Of a stretch of 35,036 nucleotides of DNA, positions 17,901 to 27,000 are shown one piece after another. Position 1 is the first letter of the stretch. The number at the start of each line of letters is the position of its first letter. Under the pieces are notes generated by a model. That model had not been told where the DNA came from, searched no databases, and saw only the letters and a program-made list of their open reading frames with translations. Where the stretch lies: the NCBI GenBank assembly GCA_002316675.1, contig DCDZ01000003.1:25261-60296 (forward strand), read 5' to 3'. A program made the position numbers and the translations under genes. The stretch is from Tyzzerella sp. UBA1042 (GTDB taxonomy: Bacteria; Bacillota; Clostridia; Lachnospirales; Anaerotignaceae).

Positions 17901-19834
17901 ATGCGGCGGAAGGAAACCCCTTTGATTACATCCTTAATTCCATAGGCTTCCCCAATCATATACAGTAAAAATTCCAGACTCACATTGCCTTTTACAGTGA
18001 TCCCTTCGGCAATGCGTATCACACCCTCCATCAGCTTGGGGTTTTTTAAATATGCCTCGGCCATATCACGCAAATTTAAAAGAATGGCAGCCCGAATTTC
18101 CAAGGACTCTTGATTCGTGTAGCTTTCCATAAAAGAAAGCAGGATTTCCTTCTTCTCTGATTTCAACAGCTCCTGGGGAATGGACGGAAGGGTATCCAAA
18201 AGAATGAAGGCCGTATCCTCTGCCCAGTCTGTGCGCTTATAATATTCCAAAAAGGAGGAAATGTATCTGTTTCTTTCCTCTTTCTTACAATTTTCCAATA
18301 ATGCGGTTACAACTCTTTTCAAGCCATAGCCCAGCCAACGGCGATGGCGTTCTATCATTCTATGGTCGGGAAGAATAATCAGATATAAATACTTTTCCCA
18401 CATATCAAAACTGGATACCTCATCCAAAATCATGCTGACATCCGGCGGCAGCTCCTTGCTATAGGCAATATCATAGTGGGCGATCATAGTCCCCAATAAA
18501 TCTCCGGCTTGCCGGCGAATATCTCCCTCCCGATGCACCATCAATTCATAAAGAAAGTTGATGGACATTTGCTTCTGCTTTTGGTTCATATAAGTAAAAT
18601 ATTCGGCAAAAATATTGAGGTAGGCTCTGGCATTTTTCCAATCTCTGGCGCTTCTTGCCGTTTCCAAAATGGTTCCAAAAGAAGCCTCCCGGCTTAATTT
18701 GTGCATCAAACGAATATTATGATCCACTGCAATATTTTTAAAAACATCCACCATTTCATGAATATCAAGGAGCGCCAGCTCTTTCTGACAAACCTCCTTT
18801 AAGGTATTTCGGGTTAAATCCGTATTTACACCGATGGAGTGCATATAACGCTCAAAATCCTCCAGTCTGGAATAAACATGGCGATACCGGTTTTCTTTGG
18901 CCTGATCTACATTATCCAGCTTATCTAAAATAACACGGAAGGACTCTTTCAGAGAATACATCCCCATCATTTCTTTTCCGTTTTCATAGCCTTTGCTCTT
19001 CACCCGAAAATCTGCATAAATTAAGATTAAGGATTCCACAGGAAGATTTTCCAGCTCCAAATCCCAAGTGGAATGGTTTGCGGCAATATGCCCAATATCC
19101 GAAAGCTCATTTTGGCTAAACCAAATATCTGTGTAGTAATAATGCAAATAAGGAATACGCTTTTCTTCATTTTCTTTACAGCCGTACTTCCCAATGTCAT
19201 GCCCTGCGGCAGCCCCGGAAATCAGGCCCAGATCCACAGGCAGATTGGCCTTTGCCAGCTGTCTGCCTATATGCATTGCAATAAAATGTACCCCCGCAAC
19301 GTGGGCCAGGGCGTCAAAGGGCGTTACCTCTCTGCCAATGCGCATCAATTCATAAATATATTGGTCCTCAAAGCACGCAAGAAATTTTGCATACTGTGCC
19401 TCATAAGGGCTATTTTGCATTTCCTCCGCTGTGGCAAAAGCAAAATCCTTATGCCGTTCAAAGTCCTCCTGCCTCAGGAAGACCCGCAAAACCGCCAAAT
19501 AAAACACAACCGCCTGCCGTTCATTGGTCTCTAAAATAACGTCCCCTCTATGGGGATATATATTTTTTGTGAGATAGCGCACCATATAGCTGAGCCATCC
19601 CTCTTTGGGAACGGACTTCGCCAAAGAAGCAAGGATTTTTTCGCAGTAAAAAAGAACAGTCTGACAAGAAATTTCTCTGTCCTCTGTAATAACGGAAATG
19701 GCCTCCAGCCAGTATTCCTTCTCCAAAAAAACAGAAACCGTTTTCCTTTTCAGGTTGATTTTTTTCAGAAAATCTTTATTTGTAAGCACCGCCACAAGCT
19801 CTCTGTATATGGCAATCCCAAGCTTCTTCTTCAT
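14996..19834 (-). CDS. Giant HD / nucleotidyltransferase / phosphoribosyltransferase-like fusion protein
   Basis: A 1612-residue multidomain protein. An HD phosphohydrolase-like domain occupies about 170-340, with His178 and the motif AAGHDIGKYG (His-Asp 212-213). Residues 350-900 are helical and repeat-like, resembling HEAT/ARM solenoids. At about 912-1105 is a nucleotidyltransferase of the NMN/NaMN-adenylyltransferase class: FFPGSFDPFSLGH (about 916-928), AGSDVV (1008-1013) and SSTRIREN (1072-1079). Residues about 1117-1280 may be GNAT-like. At about 1310-1530 is a phosphoribosyltransferase-like segment with VILVDDLLHKGYRM (from about 1423). Start ATG at 19834 follows GGGAGG by 6 bases. It is predicted soluble. 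The combination hints at nucleotide or NAD metabolism, but no reaction can be assigned. First gene of a three-gene operon. Confidence 0.85.
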   Translation of the reverse strand: MKKKLGIAIYRELVAVLTNKDFLKKINLKRKTVSVFLEKEYWLEAISVITEDREISCQTVLFYCEKILASLAKSVPKEGWLSYMVRYLTKNIYPHRGDVILETNERQAVVFYLAVLRVFLRQEDFERHKDFAFATAEEMQNSPYEAQYAKFLACFEDQYIYELMRIGREVTPFDALAHVAGVHFIAMHIGRQLAKANLPVDLGLISGAAAGHDIGKYGCKENEEKRIPYLHYYYTDIWFSQNELSDIGHIAANHSTWDLELENLPVESLILIYADFRVKSKGYENGKEMMGMYSLKESFRVILDKLDNVDQAKENRYRHVYSRLEDFERYMHSIGVNTDLTRNTLKEVCQKELALLDIHEMVDVFKNIAVDHNIRLMHKLSREASFGTILETARSARDWKNARAYLNIFAEYFTYMNQKQKQMSINFLYELMVHREGDIRRQAGDLLGTMIAHYDIAYSKELPPDVSMILDEVSSFDMWEKYLYLIILPDHRMIERHRRWLGYGLKRVVTALLENCKKEERNRYISSFLEYYKRTDWAEDTAFILLDTLPSIPQELLKSEKKEILLSFMESYTNQESLEIRAAILLNLRDMAEAYLKNPKLMEGVIRIAEGITVKGNVSLEFLLYMIGEAYGIKDVIKGVSFRRIFEDDRVVSDIFLENLKSATPWKIKIINIALLYERIRLGITMPKLHVATHLSNLLKVSEQVTVRHFAGETLVKLAPMLSWDQRNEVAIELTKGLEIGEFEFSKYIPQYLGEFVMYLHPKELNEFLLDICRLQCSTNERIASVALNTLGVMVRHYEKYSARFPEYSAIYEERKKKILRMILSGFASYQSNVNREAFWVVGHELFGSDALTLREKKNIFAFISKKLVTLTEKGEDSELGFFNDTASWNAIYRFIGDYLFTEGSFSFKEPNKVAFFPGSFDPFSLGHKEIAKEIRDLGFIVYLAIDEFSWSKKTQPTMVRRRIIHMSVANEENIYLFPENVPVNIANPEDLKRLRALFPGKEVYMVAGSDVVQNASSYKIDAAEDSIQTFPHILFLREGEDEGQDEKKDVGALIQNEVLELKLPTHFEDVSSTRIRENIDNNRDISNLIDTVAQNYIYENSLYLREPQYKQLLETKTVEIGHYTNVEEAEGVLFGSTIPSETVKVLLEALRRQGSGMTVVFDKFGRGKPDGIMVYRHIATTELYSEFENIDTASYIRENTSGKIILLGACYIRENSKIDELAQILFTESIAKALKEDYTYGVFSLKTGEIHETVRDVLERQGFLKLLKNVTRDIYVVDMKSPITLFHNIQTAIKEPFNSNEVVLQTLRETHRRFQCALTKLNPGELVISFDAGMMHNQLIELITRANGVPKEPMEIPGLGPNMCVPFGKILKGIVIPNTVTKVLHTEKEFDREIKSFKIKEFPQYLPLDCQVRMIKSFRRPVILVDDLLHKGYRMRELNPLFQAEGVEIDRIVVGVLSGRGRDLMEIQGRQVESAYFVPSLKAWFVETTMYPFIGGDGVERRRGKTNSMIDSVNLILPYVMPGFIEGASKEAIYDLSMTCLQNARDILKTLEQEYQRAFEKSLTLDRLSEVVISPRCPDHGSSINYDYHLPASVYLENDIERLIRLQHLVK

Positions 19835-19863
19835 GCACTGCCTCCCTTTTTCCTCTTTTTTCA

Positions 19864-19892
19864 ATTTTAACACCAGAAATTGCCTGTTTCAA
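19864..19892 (-). promoter_or_regulatory. Sigma-A promoter of the giant-protein operon
   Basis: TTGAAA (minus strand, 19887-19892) and TAAAAT (19864-19869) are separated by 17 bases, about 30 bases from the start codon. The match suggests vegetative rather than sporulation-specific transcription. Confidence 0.7.
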
Positions 19893-20035
19893 TAGGCATT
19901 CGTATTTCGTAAGGCCAACAGAGAAATTTTGTTTATTTCGCTCATAGGGAAGAATCATCCCTGCAGCAGATATAAGAAATAGCTTCTTCCTTATCCATTC
20001 TCTCTCGGAGCAATGTTTCTATCCCATTCCTATTG
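19893..20035. other. Intergenic stretch without recognised features
   Basis: This stretch lies between the giant-protein promoter and the inverted repeat upstream of spoIVA. No open frame with a ribosome site and no RNA family was seen. Confidence 0.35.
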
Positions 20036-20077
20036 CAAAGGCTTGCCATAAATTTGGCACAAAAAAGCAGGCCTTTG
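20036..20077. repeat. Inverted repeat upstream of spoIVA
   Basis: CAAAGGCTTGC (20036-20046) pairs with GCAGGCCTTTG (20067-20077), an 11-bp stem with one G-T pair and a 20-base loop. The loop contributes an alternative small stem TGCCA/TGGCA. It lies upstream of the presumed spoIVA promoter, so it is not in that mRNA; it could be an operator or an RNA element of an unseen transcript. Confidence 0.5.
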
Positions 20078-20096
20078 TTCTATTCCCATTTTTTTG

Positions 20097-20124
20097 TCAT
20101 AGAAATATATTGTATGGATACAGT
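20097..20124 (+). promoter_or_regulatory. Candidate sigma-E promoter of spoIVA
   Basis: TCATAGA (20097-20103) and GATACAGT (20117-20124) resemble the sigma-E elements (-35 KMATATW, -10 CATACANT), each with one mismatch and 13 bases between them. Mother-cell sigma-E control of spoIVA is established in B. subtilis. Confidence 0.5.
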
Positions 20125-20148
20125 TTCAAACCAAAGGAGGAAATGATT

Positions 20149-21627
20149 GTGGAAAAATTCGATATTTATAAGGATATTGCGGAAAGAACCGGCGGAGATA
20201 TTTATATTGGGGTGGTCGGGCCTGTGCGCACAGGAAAATCAACCTTCATCAAGCGTTTTATGGATTTATTGGTTCTGCCAAACATTCAAAATGTTCACTC
20301 CCGGGAGCGGGCAAAGGATGAGCTTCCCCAGTCTGCATCGGGCAAAACCATTATGACAACAGAGCCAAAATTCGTTCCTAACGAAGCGGTACAAATTACC
20401 CTTGGAGAGAATACGGATATGCGGGTACGGATGATAGATTGTGTTGGGTATTTGGTACCCGAAGCGGAAGGACATATGGATGGGGAAATCCCCCGTATGG
20501 TACATACGCCTTGGTCTGACGAGGCAATGCCCTTTTTGGAAGCGGCAGAAATGGGCACAAAAAAAGTAATTACGGATCATTCCACCATCGGTATTGTAGT
20601 TACAACCGACGGCTCCGTAACGGAATTATCCAGAGAGAATTATATTGATGCTGAAGAAAGGGTTGTGCAGGAACTAAAGGACATCGGCAAGCCCTTTGTG
20701 ATTATTCTAAACACAGCCACACCCTACGGCGAGGCAACTGCGTTGTTAGTGCAGGATTTGGAAGAAAAATACGGTGTTCCTGTGATTGCCGTAAATGTGG
20801 CACAACTCAAAGCCGAGGATATTAAAACCATTTTGGAACAAGTGCTCTATCAATTTCCTCTGCGGGAGATTCGTTTTTATTTCCCCGGCTGGGTGGAAAC
20901 CTTGGAGGATGACCATTGGCTGAAAGATTCTTTGATTGAAGGGCTAAAGGAGGTCATGGGGCAGGCGGAACGGCTGGCAGATGTCTCTTCCTCCATCCAA
21001 GCTTTGGAAAGCAAGGAATTTTTGAATAAGGTTTTCTCAAACCGTATGCTGCCCGGGGAAGGCGCTGTGGATGTTGCCTTGACCTTTGATGATGGGTTAT
21101 TCTATCGCATTTTAAGCGAAACCGTAGACCTGCCCATTGAAAACGACTACGCTTTGATTTCTACCATTCGTATGCTTTCCGAAACAAAAAAAGAATACGA
21201 TAAGATTGCCACGGCACTGAATGATGTGAAGCGAAAGGGCTACGGCGTGGTTACCCCTGTTTTTGAAGAAATTGCCCTGGAGAAACCGGAGGTGTTTAAA
21301 CAAGGAAGCCGCTATGGCATTAAGCTAAGAGCAAAAGGGGAATCCATCCACTTGATTAAGGCGGATGTGGAAACCGAGGTTTCCCCCATTATCGGCAACG
21401 AGGAGCAATCCAGAGAGTTTATTGACAATTTGATTGCAGATTATGAATCCGAACCCGAGAAAATTTGGGATTTGAATATTTTTGGACGTACACTCAGCTC
21501 CATGGTAAGCGACGGTATGCAAAATAAAATCTATCGTATGCCGGAGGATGCACAAATAAAACTGGCAGAGACCCTGCAAAAGATCGTAAACGAAGGAAGC
21601 GGCGGTTTGATTTGCATTATTCTATAG
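20149..21627 (+). CDS. spoIVA: Stage IV sporulation protein A, coat morphogenetic ATPase
   Basis: A 492-residue SpoIVA, the cytoskeletal ATPase that polymerises on the forespore outer membrane and anchors the spore coat. The N-terminus VEKFDIYKDIAERTGG closely matches the family. The Walker A motif GPVRTGKST is at about residues 24-32, and MIDCVGYLVPEAEGHMDGE contains the Walker B-like Asp. Start choice: the GTG at 20149 lies 8 bases after AAGGAGG and gives the same length as B. subtilis SpoIVA, while the ATG at 20143 is only 2 bases from that site. A strong terminator follows. Confidence 0.97.
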   Translation: MEKFDIYKDIAERTGGDIYIGVVGPVRTGKSTFIKRFMDLLVLPNIQNVHSRERAKDELPQSASGKTIMTTEPKFVPNEAVQITLGENTDMRVRMIDCVGYLVPEAEGHMDGEIPRMVHTPWSDEAMPFLEAAEMGTKKVITDHSTIGIVVTTDGSVTELSRENYIDAEERVVQELKDIGKPFVIILNTATPYGEATALLVQDLEEKYGVPVIAVNVAQLKAEDIKTILEQVLYQFPLREIRFYFPGWVETLEDDHWLKDSLIEGLKEVMGQAERLADVSSSIQALESKEFLNKVFSNRMLPGEGAVDVALTFDDGLFYRILSETVDLPIENDYALISTIRMLSETKKEYDKIATALNDVKRKGYGVVTPVFEEIALEKPEVFKQGSRYGIKLRAKGESIHLIKADVETEVSPIIGNEEQSREFIDNLIADYESEPEKIWDLNIFGRTLSSMVSDGMQNKIYRMPEDAQIKLAETLQKIVNEGSGGLICIIL

Positions 21628-21632
21628 TGCGC

Positions 21633-21666
21633 AAAAAGGTTGTTGCCTTTCGGCAACAACCTTTTT
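21633..21666. terminator. Bidirectional terminator between spoIVA and the suppressor-of-fused gene
   Basis: AAAAAGGTTGTTGCC (21633-21647) and its exact complement (21652-21666) form a 15-bp perfect stem with a TTTC loop. The A/T-flanked symmetry gives a U-tract on either strand, serving both convergent genes. Confidence 0.92.
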
Positions 21667-21714
21667 ATATGCAGGGGTACCAACGCCCCATAAATATTTG
21701 CACAAAAACACCGT

Positions 21715-22431
21715 CTATTGTTTGCAAACATTGGGCCGATCGGGAAATACAATCATTCCATACCCGTTGATGGTTGACAACTTTGTCATAAAAGCTTCTG
21801 TTCCCTCATCCCGTTTTGCTTCAATCTCTTCTTTGTATAAAGGAATTAAGGTATAGAAATTAATCTGCGCTCCATCCTTACTTTTCAACACACTAATCTC
21901 CTGCTGCAAAGCCCCAAGCATTACCCCGCAAAGGGCGGTGCTTTCATCATAGGGCAAATATTCCTCAGAATTGGGAATGGTATGCCCCCAACCCAGCCAG
22001 GTTTTATATTCATGGGGAAAGCGTGCTAAATATTTCATCAAATTTACGGGCCACCACAGGCGATTATCCACCTTTCCGTCCTCCGGAAGGGAAAGCGTCC
22101 ATTCCGCAGGCAGAAGCAGCATCAGCTCCCCTCTCTCCAACGGCTGATATTCGGGCAATAAATCCTCCGGCAGCGCCATGGGCAAGGCACTCATGCCCAC
22201 AGTATATAAAACATGAAACTCTTTTTTTGTGGGTGCCTCCAACATATGAATATCTATCTGCAAGAATTCAGAATCCTTGGCATAAAACCCCCGTTCCTCT
22301 CGATCGGGAAACAAGGTTTTCATATGCTTCTCTATCTCTCGTTCATAGGGTGTTGCATGAACCGGCCTTTTCTTTTCCGGTGCTTTTAGCTCTTCATAAT
22401 GAAGCTCTGTATTGTTTTTTTCCTTCTCCAT
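21715..22431 (-). CDS. Suppressor-of-fused (SUFU) domain protein
   Basis: A 238-residue protein with a SUFU-like domain over about residues 35-230. Visible features include the LQIDIHMLEAP strand, the segment FHVLYTVGMSALPM, the ELMLLLPAEW strand and the WWPVNLMKYLARFPHEY helix, ending in a strand before FPDRPNV. Bacterial members are mostly uncharacterised and occur often in polymorphic-toxin immunity and housekeeping contexts. No toxin gene is adjacent here. ATG at 22431 follows AAGGAG by 6 bases. It starts 10 bases after the ftsY stop, so it is probably the last gene of that operon. Confidence 0.75.
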   Translation of the reverse strand: MEKEKNNTELHYEELKAPEKKRPVHATPYEREIEKHMKTLFPDREERGFYAKDSEFLQIDIHMLEAPTKKEFHVLYTVGMSALPMALPEDLLPEYQPLERGELMLLLPAEWTLSLPEDGKVDNRLWWPVNLMKYLARFPHEYKTWLGWGHTIPNSEEYLPYDESTALCGVMLGALQQEISVLKSKDGAQINFYTLIPLYKEEIEAKRDEGTEAFMTKLSTINGYGMIVFPDRPNVCKQ

Positions 22432-22441
22432 AATACGCTCC

Positions 22442-23944
22442 TTACTCTCCGAACAACGCCTTGGCAAACTCTCGTGCATCAAATTTTTGTAAATCCTGAA
22501 TCCCTTCTCCTACGCCAATATAGCGAACAGGAATTTGCAATTCGCTCTTGATTGCCACAACAATGCCGCCCTTTGCCGTGCCGTCCAGCTTTGTCAAAAT
22601 AATCCCCGTAATATCGGCAACCTCTTGAAACAGCTTTGCCTGCTGTAAGGCATTTTGCCCTGTGGTTGCATCCAGCACCAAATATACCTCATTATGGGCC
22701 TCGGGGTGCTCTCTGGCAATCACCTTTGCAATTTTCCGCAGTTCTTCCATCAAGTTCTTTTTGTTATGCAAGCGCCCTGCCGTATCGCAAATCAAAAGGT
22801 CTGTCTTTTGATTTTTTGCAGCGTGTACCGCATCATATACCACTGCCGCAGGGTCAGAATTTTCTTCATGCCGAATGACCTCAATGCCCGACCGCTGCCC
22901 CCAAACCTCAAGCTGATCAATGGCTGCCGCACGAAAGGTATCCGCCGCCGCCAATAACACGGAGCGGCCCTCCGCCTGATAGCGGCTTGCCAATTTTCCG
23001 ATGGTTGTGGTTTTCCCCACACCATTCACGCCGATCACTAAGATGACCGAAGGGTTGGGCAGGTTTTCTTCCTCCTGCACGTCTTCTGAAAGGATTTCTG
23101 TAATTTCCTCCGCCAACATTCCCTTGATGAGGGAAGGATCTGTCGTGTGTTCTCTTTTCACCCGCTTGCGCAGATTTTCCACAATATGCATGGTGGTCTG
23201 AACACCCATATCCGCCATAATGAGGGCTTCTTCCAGCTCCTCAAATAAGTCCTCATCAATCTTTGTGAAACCGCCCAAAACAGCATCTACGCCGCCTAAA
23301 ATACTTTGTCTGGTTTTATCCAATCCGGCTTTTAATTTTGCAAAAAAGCCTAGCTTTTTTTCTTCCTCCGGTTGGGCGGATTCCGCAGAGTCTTCGCCTT
23401 CCTCGGCTTCCATGGCCTCCTCTGAAGCCTTTTTCGTATTCTCCTGCAATTCACGCTCCACCAAGTTCGCAAGCTCCTCTACAAAAGCTTCGCCCTCCTC
23501 CGGTGATGCTTCGCCAAAGGAATCTCCGTCGGGGGTTGTTATCAAGAGTTCTTCTTCACCGCTGGGTTTTTGCAGCATTTCTTCGGCTAAATCAGAAAGC
23601 TCGGCAACAAAATCAGCACCTTCCTCTGCACTCTGTGATGCAAACCCTTCTCCATTCTCCAAGGTGATTTCTATTGCATCCTCAGAAGCTTCCTCTCCTT
23701 CTTGATACAGAGTATCTTCGCCGGCTCTGAAAATTTGAACCGCTTCCCCACCCATGGCCTTGCCTACTGCGGAATGCACATCCGCCGTTTTATCCTTATT
23801 TTTTCCTACCTCTAAAACAATTTCTTCGCCGGCCTCGTCCGGGGTTTCAACCTCAATATCCTCTAAATCAAACAAACCTTCCTTTGTTTCTTCTGCCAAA
23901 GGCTCATCCTTTGTTTTTTTCTTTAAAAAATCAAACAATCCCAT
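22442..23944 (-). CDS. ftsY: Signal recognition particle receptor FtsY
   Basis: A 500-residue SRP receptor GTPase that delivers ribosome-SRP complexes to the membrane translocon. The NG domain starts near residue 197. G-motifs: GVNGVGKTTTIGKLA (about 305-319), DTFRAAA (335-341), DTAGR (387-391) and TKLDGTAKGG (451-460). It ends in GVGEGIQDLQKFDAREFAKALFGE-type sequence, normal for FtsY. An unusually acidic A-domain of about 190 residues precedes it and contains an imperfect duplication (residues 93-124 and 135-166). GAGGTG precedes the ATG. It follows smc after 69 bases. Confidence 0.97.
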   Translation of the reverse strand: MGLFDFLKKKTKDEPLAEETKEGLFDLEDIEVETPDEAGEEIVLEVGKNKDKTADVHSAVGKAMGGEAVQIFRAGEDTLYQEGEEASEDAIEITLENGEGFASQSAEEGADFVAELSDLAEEMLQKPSGEEELLITTPDGDSFGEASPEEGEAFVEELANLVERELQENTKKASEEAMEAEEGEDSAESAQPEEEKKLGFFAKLKAGLDKTRQSILGGVDAVLGGFTKIDEDLFEELEEALIMADMGVQTTMHIVENLRKRVKREHTTDPSLIKGMLAEEITEILSEDVQEEENLPNPSVILVIGVNGVGKTTTIGKLASRYQAEGRSVLLAAADTFRAAAIDQLEVWGQRSGIEVIRHEENSDPAAVVYDAVHAAKNQKTDLLICDTAGRLHNKKNLMEELRKIAKVIAREHPEAHNEVYLVLDATTGQNALQQAKLFQEVADITGIILTKLDGTAKGGIVVAIKSELQIPVRYIGVGEGIQDLQKFDAREFAKALFGE

Positions 23945-24013
23945 TCGTTTTCACCTCAAAAACTATCCTTCAAAAACGCTACTTGTTTCCTCAATTCCTG
24001 CCAAGACAAAGGG

Positions 24014-27000
24014 TCAAATGGCATCCTTCCCCTGCTCTGAAAAATCCACAGAAATTAACTTTGATATTCCCTTTTCCTGCATGGTCACGCCATACATCAC
24101 ATCAGCATATTCCATGGTGCCCTTTCTATGAGTAATGACAATAAATTGTGTGTCCACTGCAAATTTTTTCAAATATTGGGCAAACCGGCTCACATTGGCA
24201 TCATCCAAGGCCGCCTCAATTTCATCCAAAATGCAGAATGGCGACGGCTTCAAATACAGTATGGAAAATAAAATTGCAATTGCCGTCAATGCCCGTTCCC
24301 CGCCGGAGAGCAGCTGCATATTTTGCAGATTTTTTCCTGGTGGCTGGGCAATGATTTCAATGGGAGATTCCAACACACGCTGGGTATCCACCAATTTCAA
24401 ATATGCTTTGCCGCCCCCAAACATTTCTTGAAACACACGGCTGAAGCTTTCGGAAATGCGTTGAAATTGATCTTTAAACTGCTTTTCCATTAAAGCGGAA
24501 AGCTCCTCAATCATGTCCCGCAATTTTTCCTCGGCCTCCAGAATATCCTCCCGCTGCTGCGTTAAGAACGTGTATCGTTCCTTTACCTCTTTATATTGCT
24601 CAATGGCAGCAACATTTACATCACCTAAAGCACGGATTTCGCCCCGGATTTCTTTTACAGAACGGCATGATTCCCCCTGCCAATTTGCATGGTATTCTTT
24701 GGCCATGCGATGGGTCATTTCATATTCTTCCCATATTTGCGCAGTAATGCGGATTTTTTCTTCTTCAATCTTTTCCATTTTTGTTTCCAGGCGAAACAGT
24801 TCATTTTCCATGCGTCTTGCATACTCACTGTTCTCTCTTGCCCGCTCTTCCAGCGTCACCGTTTCTTGGGCAAATGCAAGCTTTTTCTTTGTGGTTTCTT
24901 CCAATGCCTGCTGCAAGGTAAATACTTTTTCTTCCAAGGAAAGGGCTTTCTCTTCTAACACCGCCTTTGCTTTCTCCGTTTCCGCAATATCCTGCTCCAT
25001 GGACGCAATTTTTGCTTTGCCTGCCTCCCTTTGGCGGGAAAGCTCCGTATTTTCTGTGCGCAAACGTAATACCGTATCCTCAATATTGGATATATTTTGA
25101 CCGTTCTTAGAAATGCCGATTTTTAATGCCGTAATTTCTGTCATAAGGGTATCACGCTTGCCCTTTTCTCCCGTTACATTTTCCTGAAATTGCAGCAATT
25201 CCGCATTGGCATCCTGTATTCTGCTTTCTGATAAAACCAGCGCCTGTTTACTCTTTTCAATATCTCCGGCAGCATGGGAAATTTGCTCACTTAACTGCCT
25301 TTCCTCTAAAGCAATGCGGGCCAAGTGTTCTTCCGTTTCTTTTGCATCGTTTTTGGATTTTTCTCCATCACTGAGAATACCGTTTAATGTTACGCTCAGT
25401 TTTTGCAGCTCCAATCTTTTTTCCACGCTCTGCTCTTCCATTTTTTCCAGATCTTCATGGATGAGTGCAAGCCGTTCTTGCAGGTCTTTTACCGCTTTCC
25501 CGGCACCTTCTATTTTTTCCCGCAAAGAGCGAATTTCCCTGCCTCGGCTAAAAATATGAGCGGCTTTTTTCTGCTTTGAGCCACCGGTCATGGCGCCGCC
25601 GGGATTTAAAATATCCCCGTCCAAGGTTACCATTTTATATTGATGTCGATATTTTTTAGCCAAGCCAACTGCATTGTCTATGGTATCTACAATAATAGTG
25701 CGTCCCAGCAGGCTTTCTGCAATTTGCTGATAGGCACACTCCACATCCACCAATGTATGGGCAAGTCCCAAAACGCCATTTTCGTCCAAAATAGAGGGCC
25801 GGCCATCAAAGGTGCGTCCTTTGATGGCTGTAATCGGCAGAAAGGTGGCTCGCCCCAAGCTTTTTTCCTTCAAATAACGAATGGCCTCTCGGGCATCCTC
25901 CTCCGTTTTGGTAACAACATTTTGTACTGCAGCGCCCAAAGCCCCTTCAATGGCAACCTCGTACAGCTCATCTACCTTTAACAGCTGGCCTACGGCACCG
26001 CAAATTCCTCTTTTTTCCTTATCGGGCAGGCTCAACAAGCTTTTTACACTATGGAAAAAGCCTTCATTCTCCCGCTCCATTTCTTTCAAAACAGAAAATC
26101 TGGATTGCATCTGACCAAGGTCTTTATTTTCTTTTAAAAGGCAATTCTGAATCTCTGCGCTGCCTCTTTGGGCTTTAAAGCGATCCTGCTCCAAGGCAAG
26201 CAACTCTTTCTCAAGGGAAGAAACGGTTTGGTTCATTTCCTCCTTCTGCTTCTCAAGGGCCTGTATATGTACCTCAAATTGATGGATTCTGCTTTCCAAA
26301 TGTTCCTTTTCCTCACGCAGCTGCTCCTGACGGCTCAAAAATTGGGCTTGCAATGCTTCCAGCTTGGCAATCTCCCCCTTTGCTTCTGTGCCCGCTTTGA
26401 TCTGCTCAAAAATCTCATCCTTAAAGGATTCCGCCTGAGTTTCATCATGATGCAGGGAAGCACTGATATTGGCATAGGCCTCTTCCAGCTTAGCAAGCTG
26501 TGTCTGCTGCTGCTCCAGTTCAATGCGCATGGCAGTCATCCGGCTATTGGTAAGCTCCATCTGCTTCTCATTGCCTTTGATTTGCTCCTGCTTTTGCGTG
26601 AGCTCCTCTCCCATTCTTGCAAGGTTGGCTGATGCATTTTGTTTTTGGGCTTCCGTTAGGCGGATTTGCCCCTCGTTGCGTTCTTTTTCAGCCTTCAGCT
26701 CTCCAATTTCTTTGCTTTGCTGCTGTAAGAGGACATCCATTTCTTCGGATTTTTCCTTACAATTTTTTAGCCATTCCTGATCCCTTTCCTCTTGAAGCTG
26801 ATACTGACCCAGTTGCTCCTCCGCCCCTTTTTTATCAGCCGAAGCCTTTTCTAAATCTTGCTCCATACGGTCTAGGTCTCTGCAAAATGCCGCTACTTCC
26901 CCTTGCTTTAATTCTTCCTTTAAAGCCAAATAGCGTTTTGCCGTTTCACTTTGCTGTTCTAAGGGCTCCAGCCGCACCGCAAGCTCACAGATAATATCCT

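Noticed and set aside
22023..23705. Long plus-strand frames rich in Ser and Pro opposite ftsY and the SUFU gene
   Set aside because: They are mirror readings of Glu-rich coding sequence, without ribosome sites or domains.
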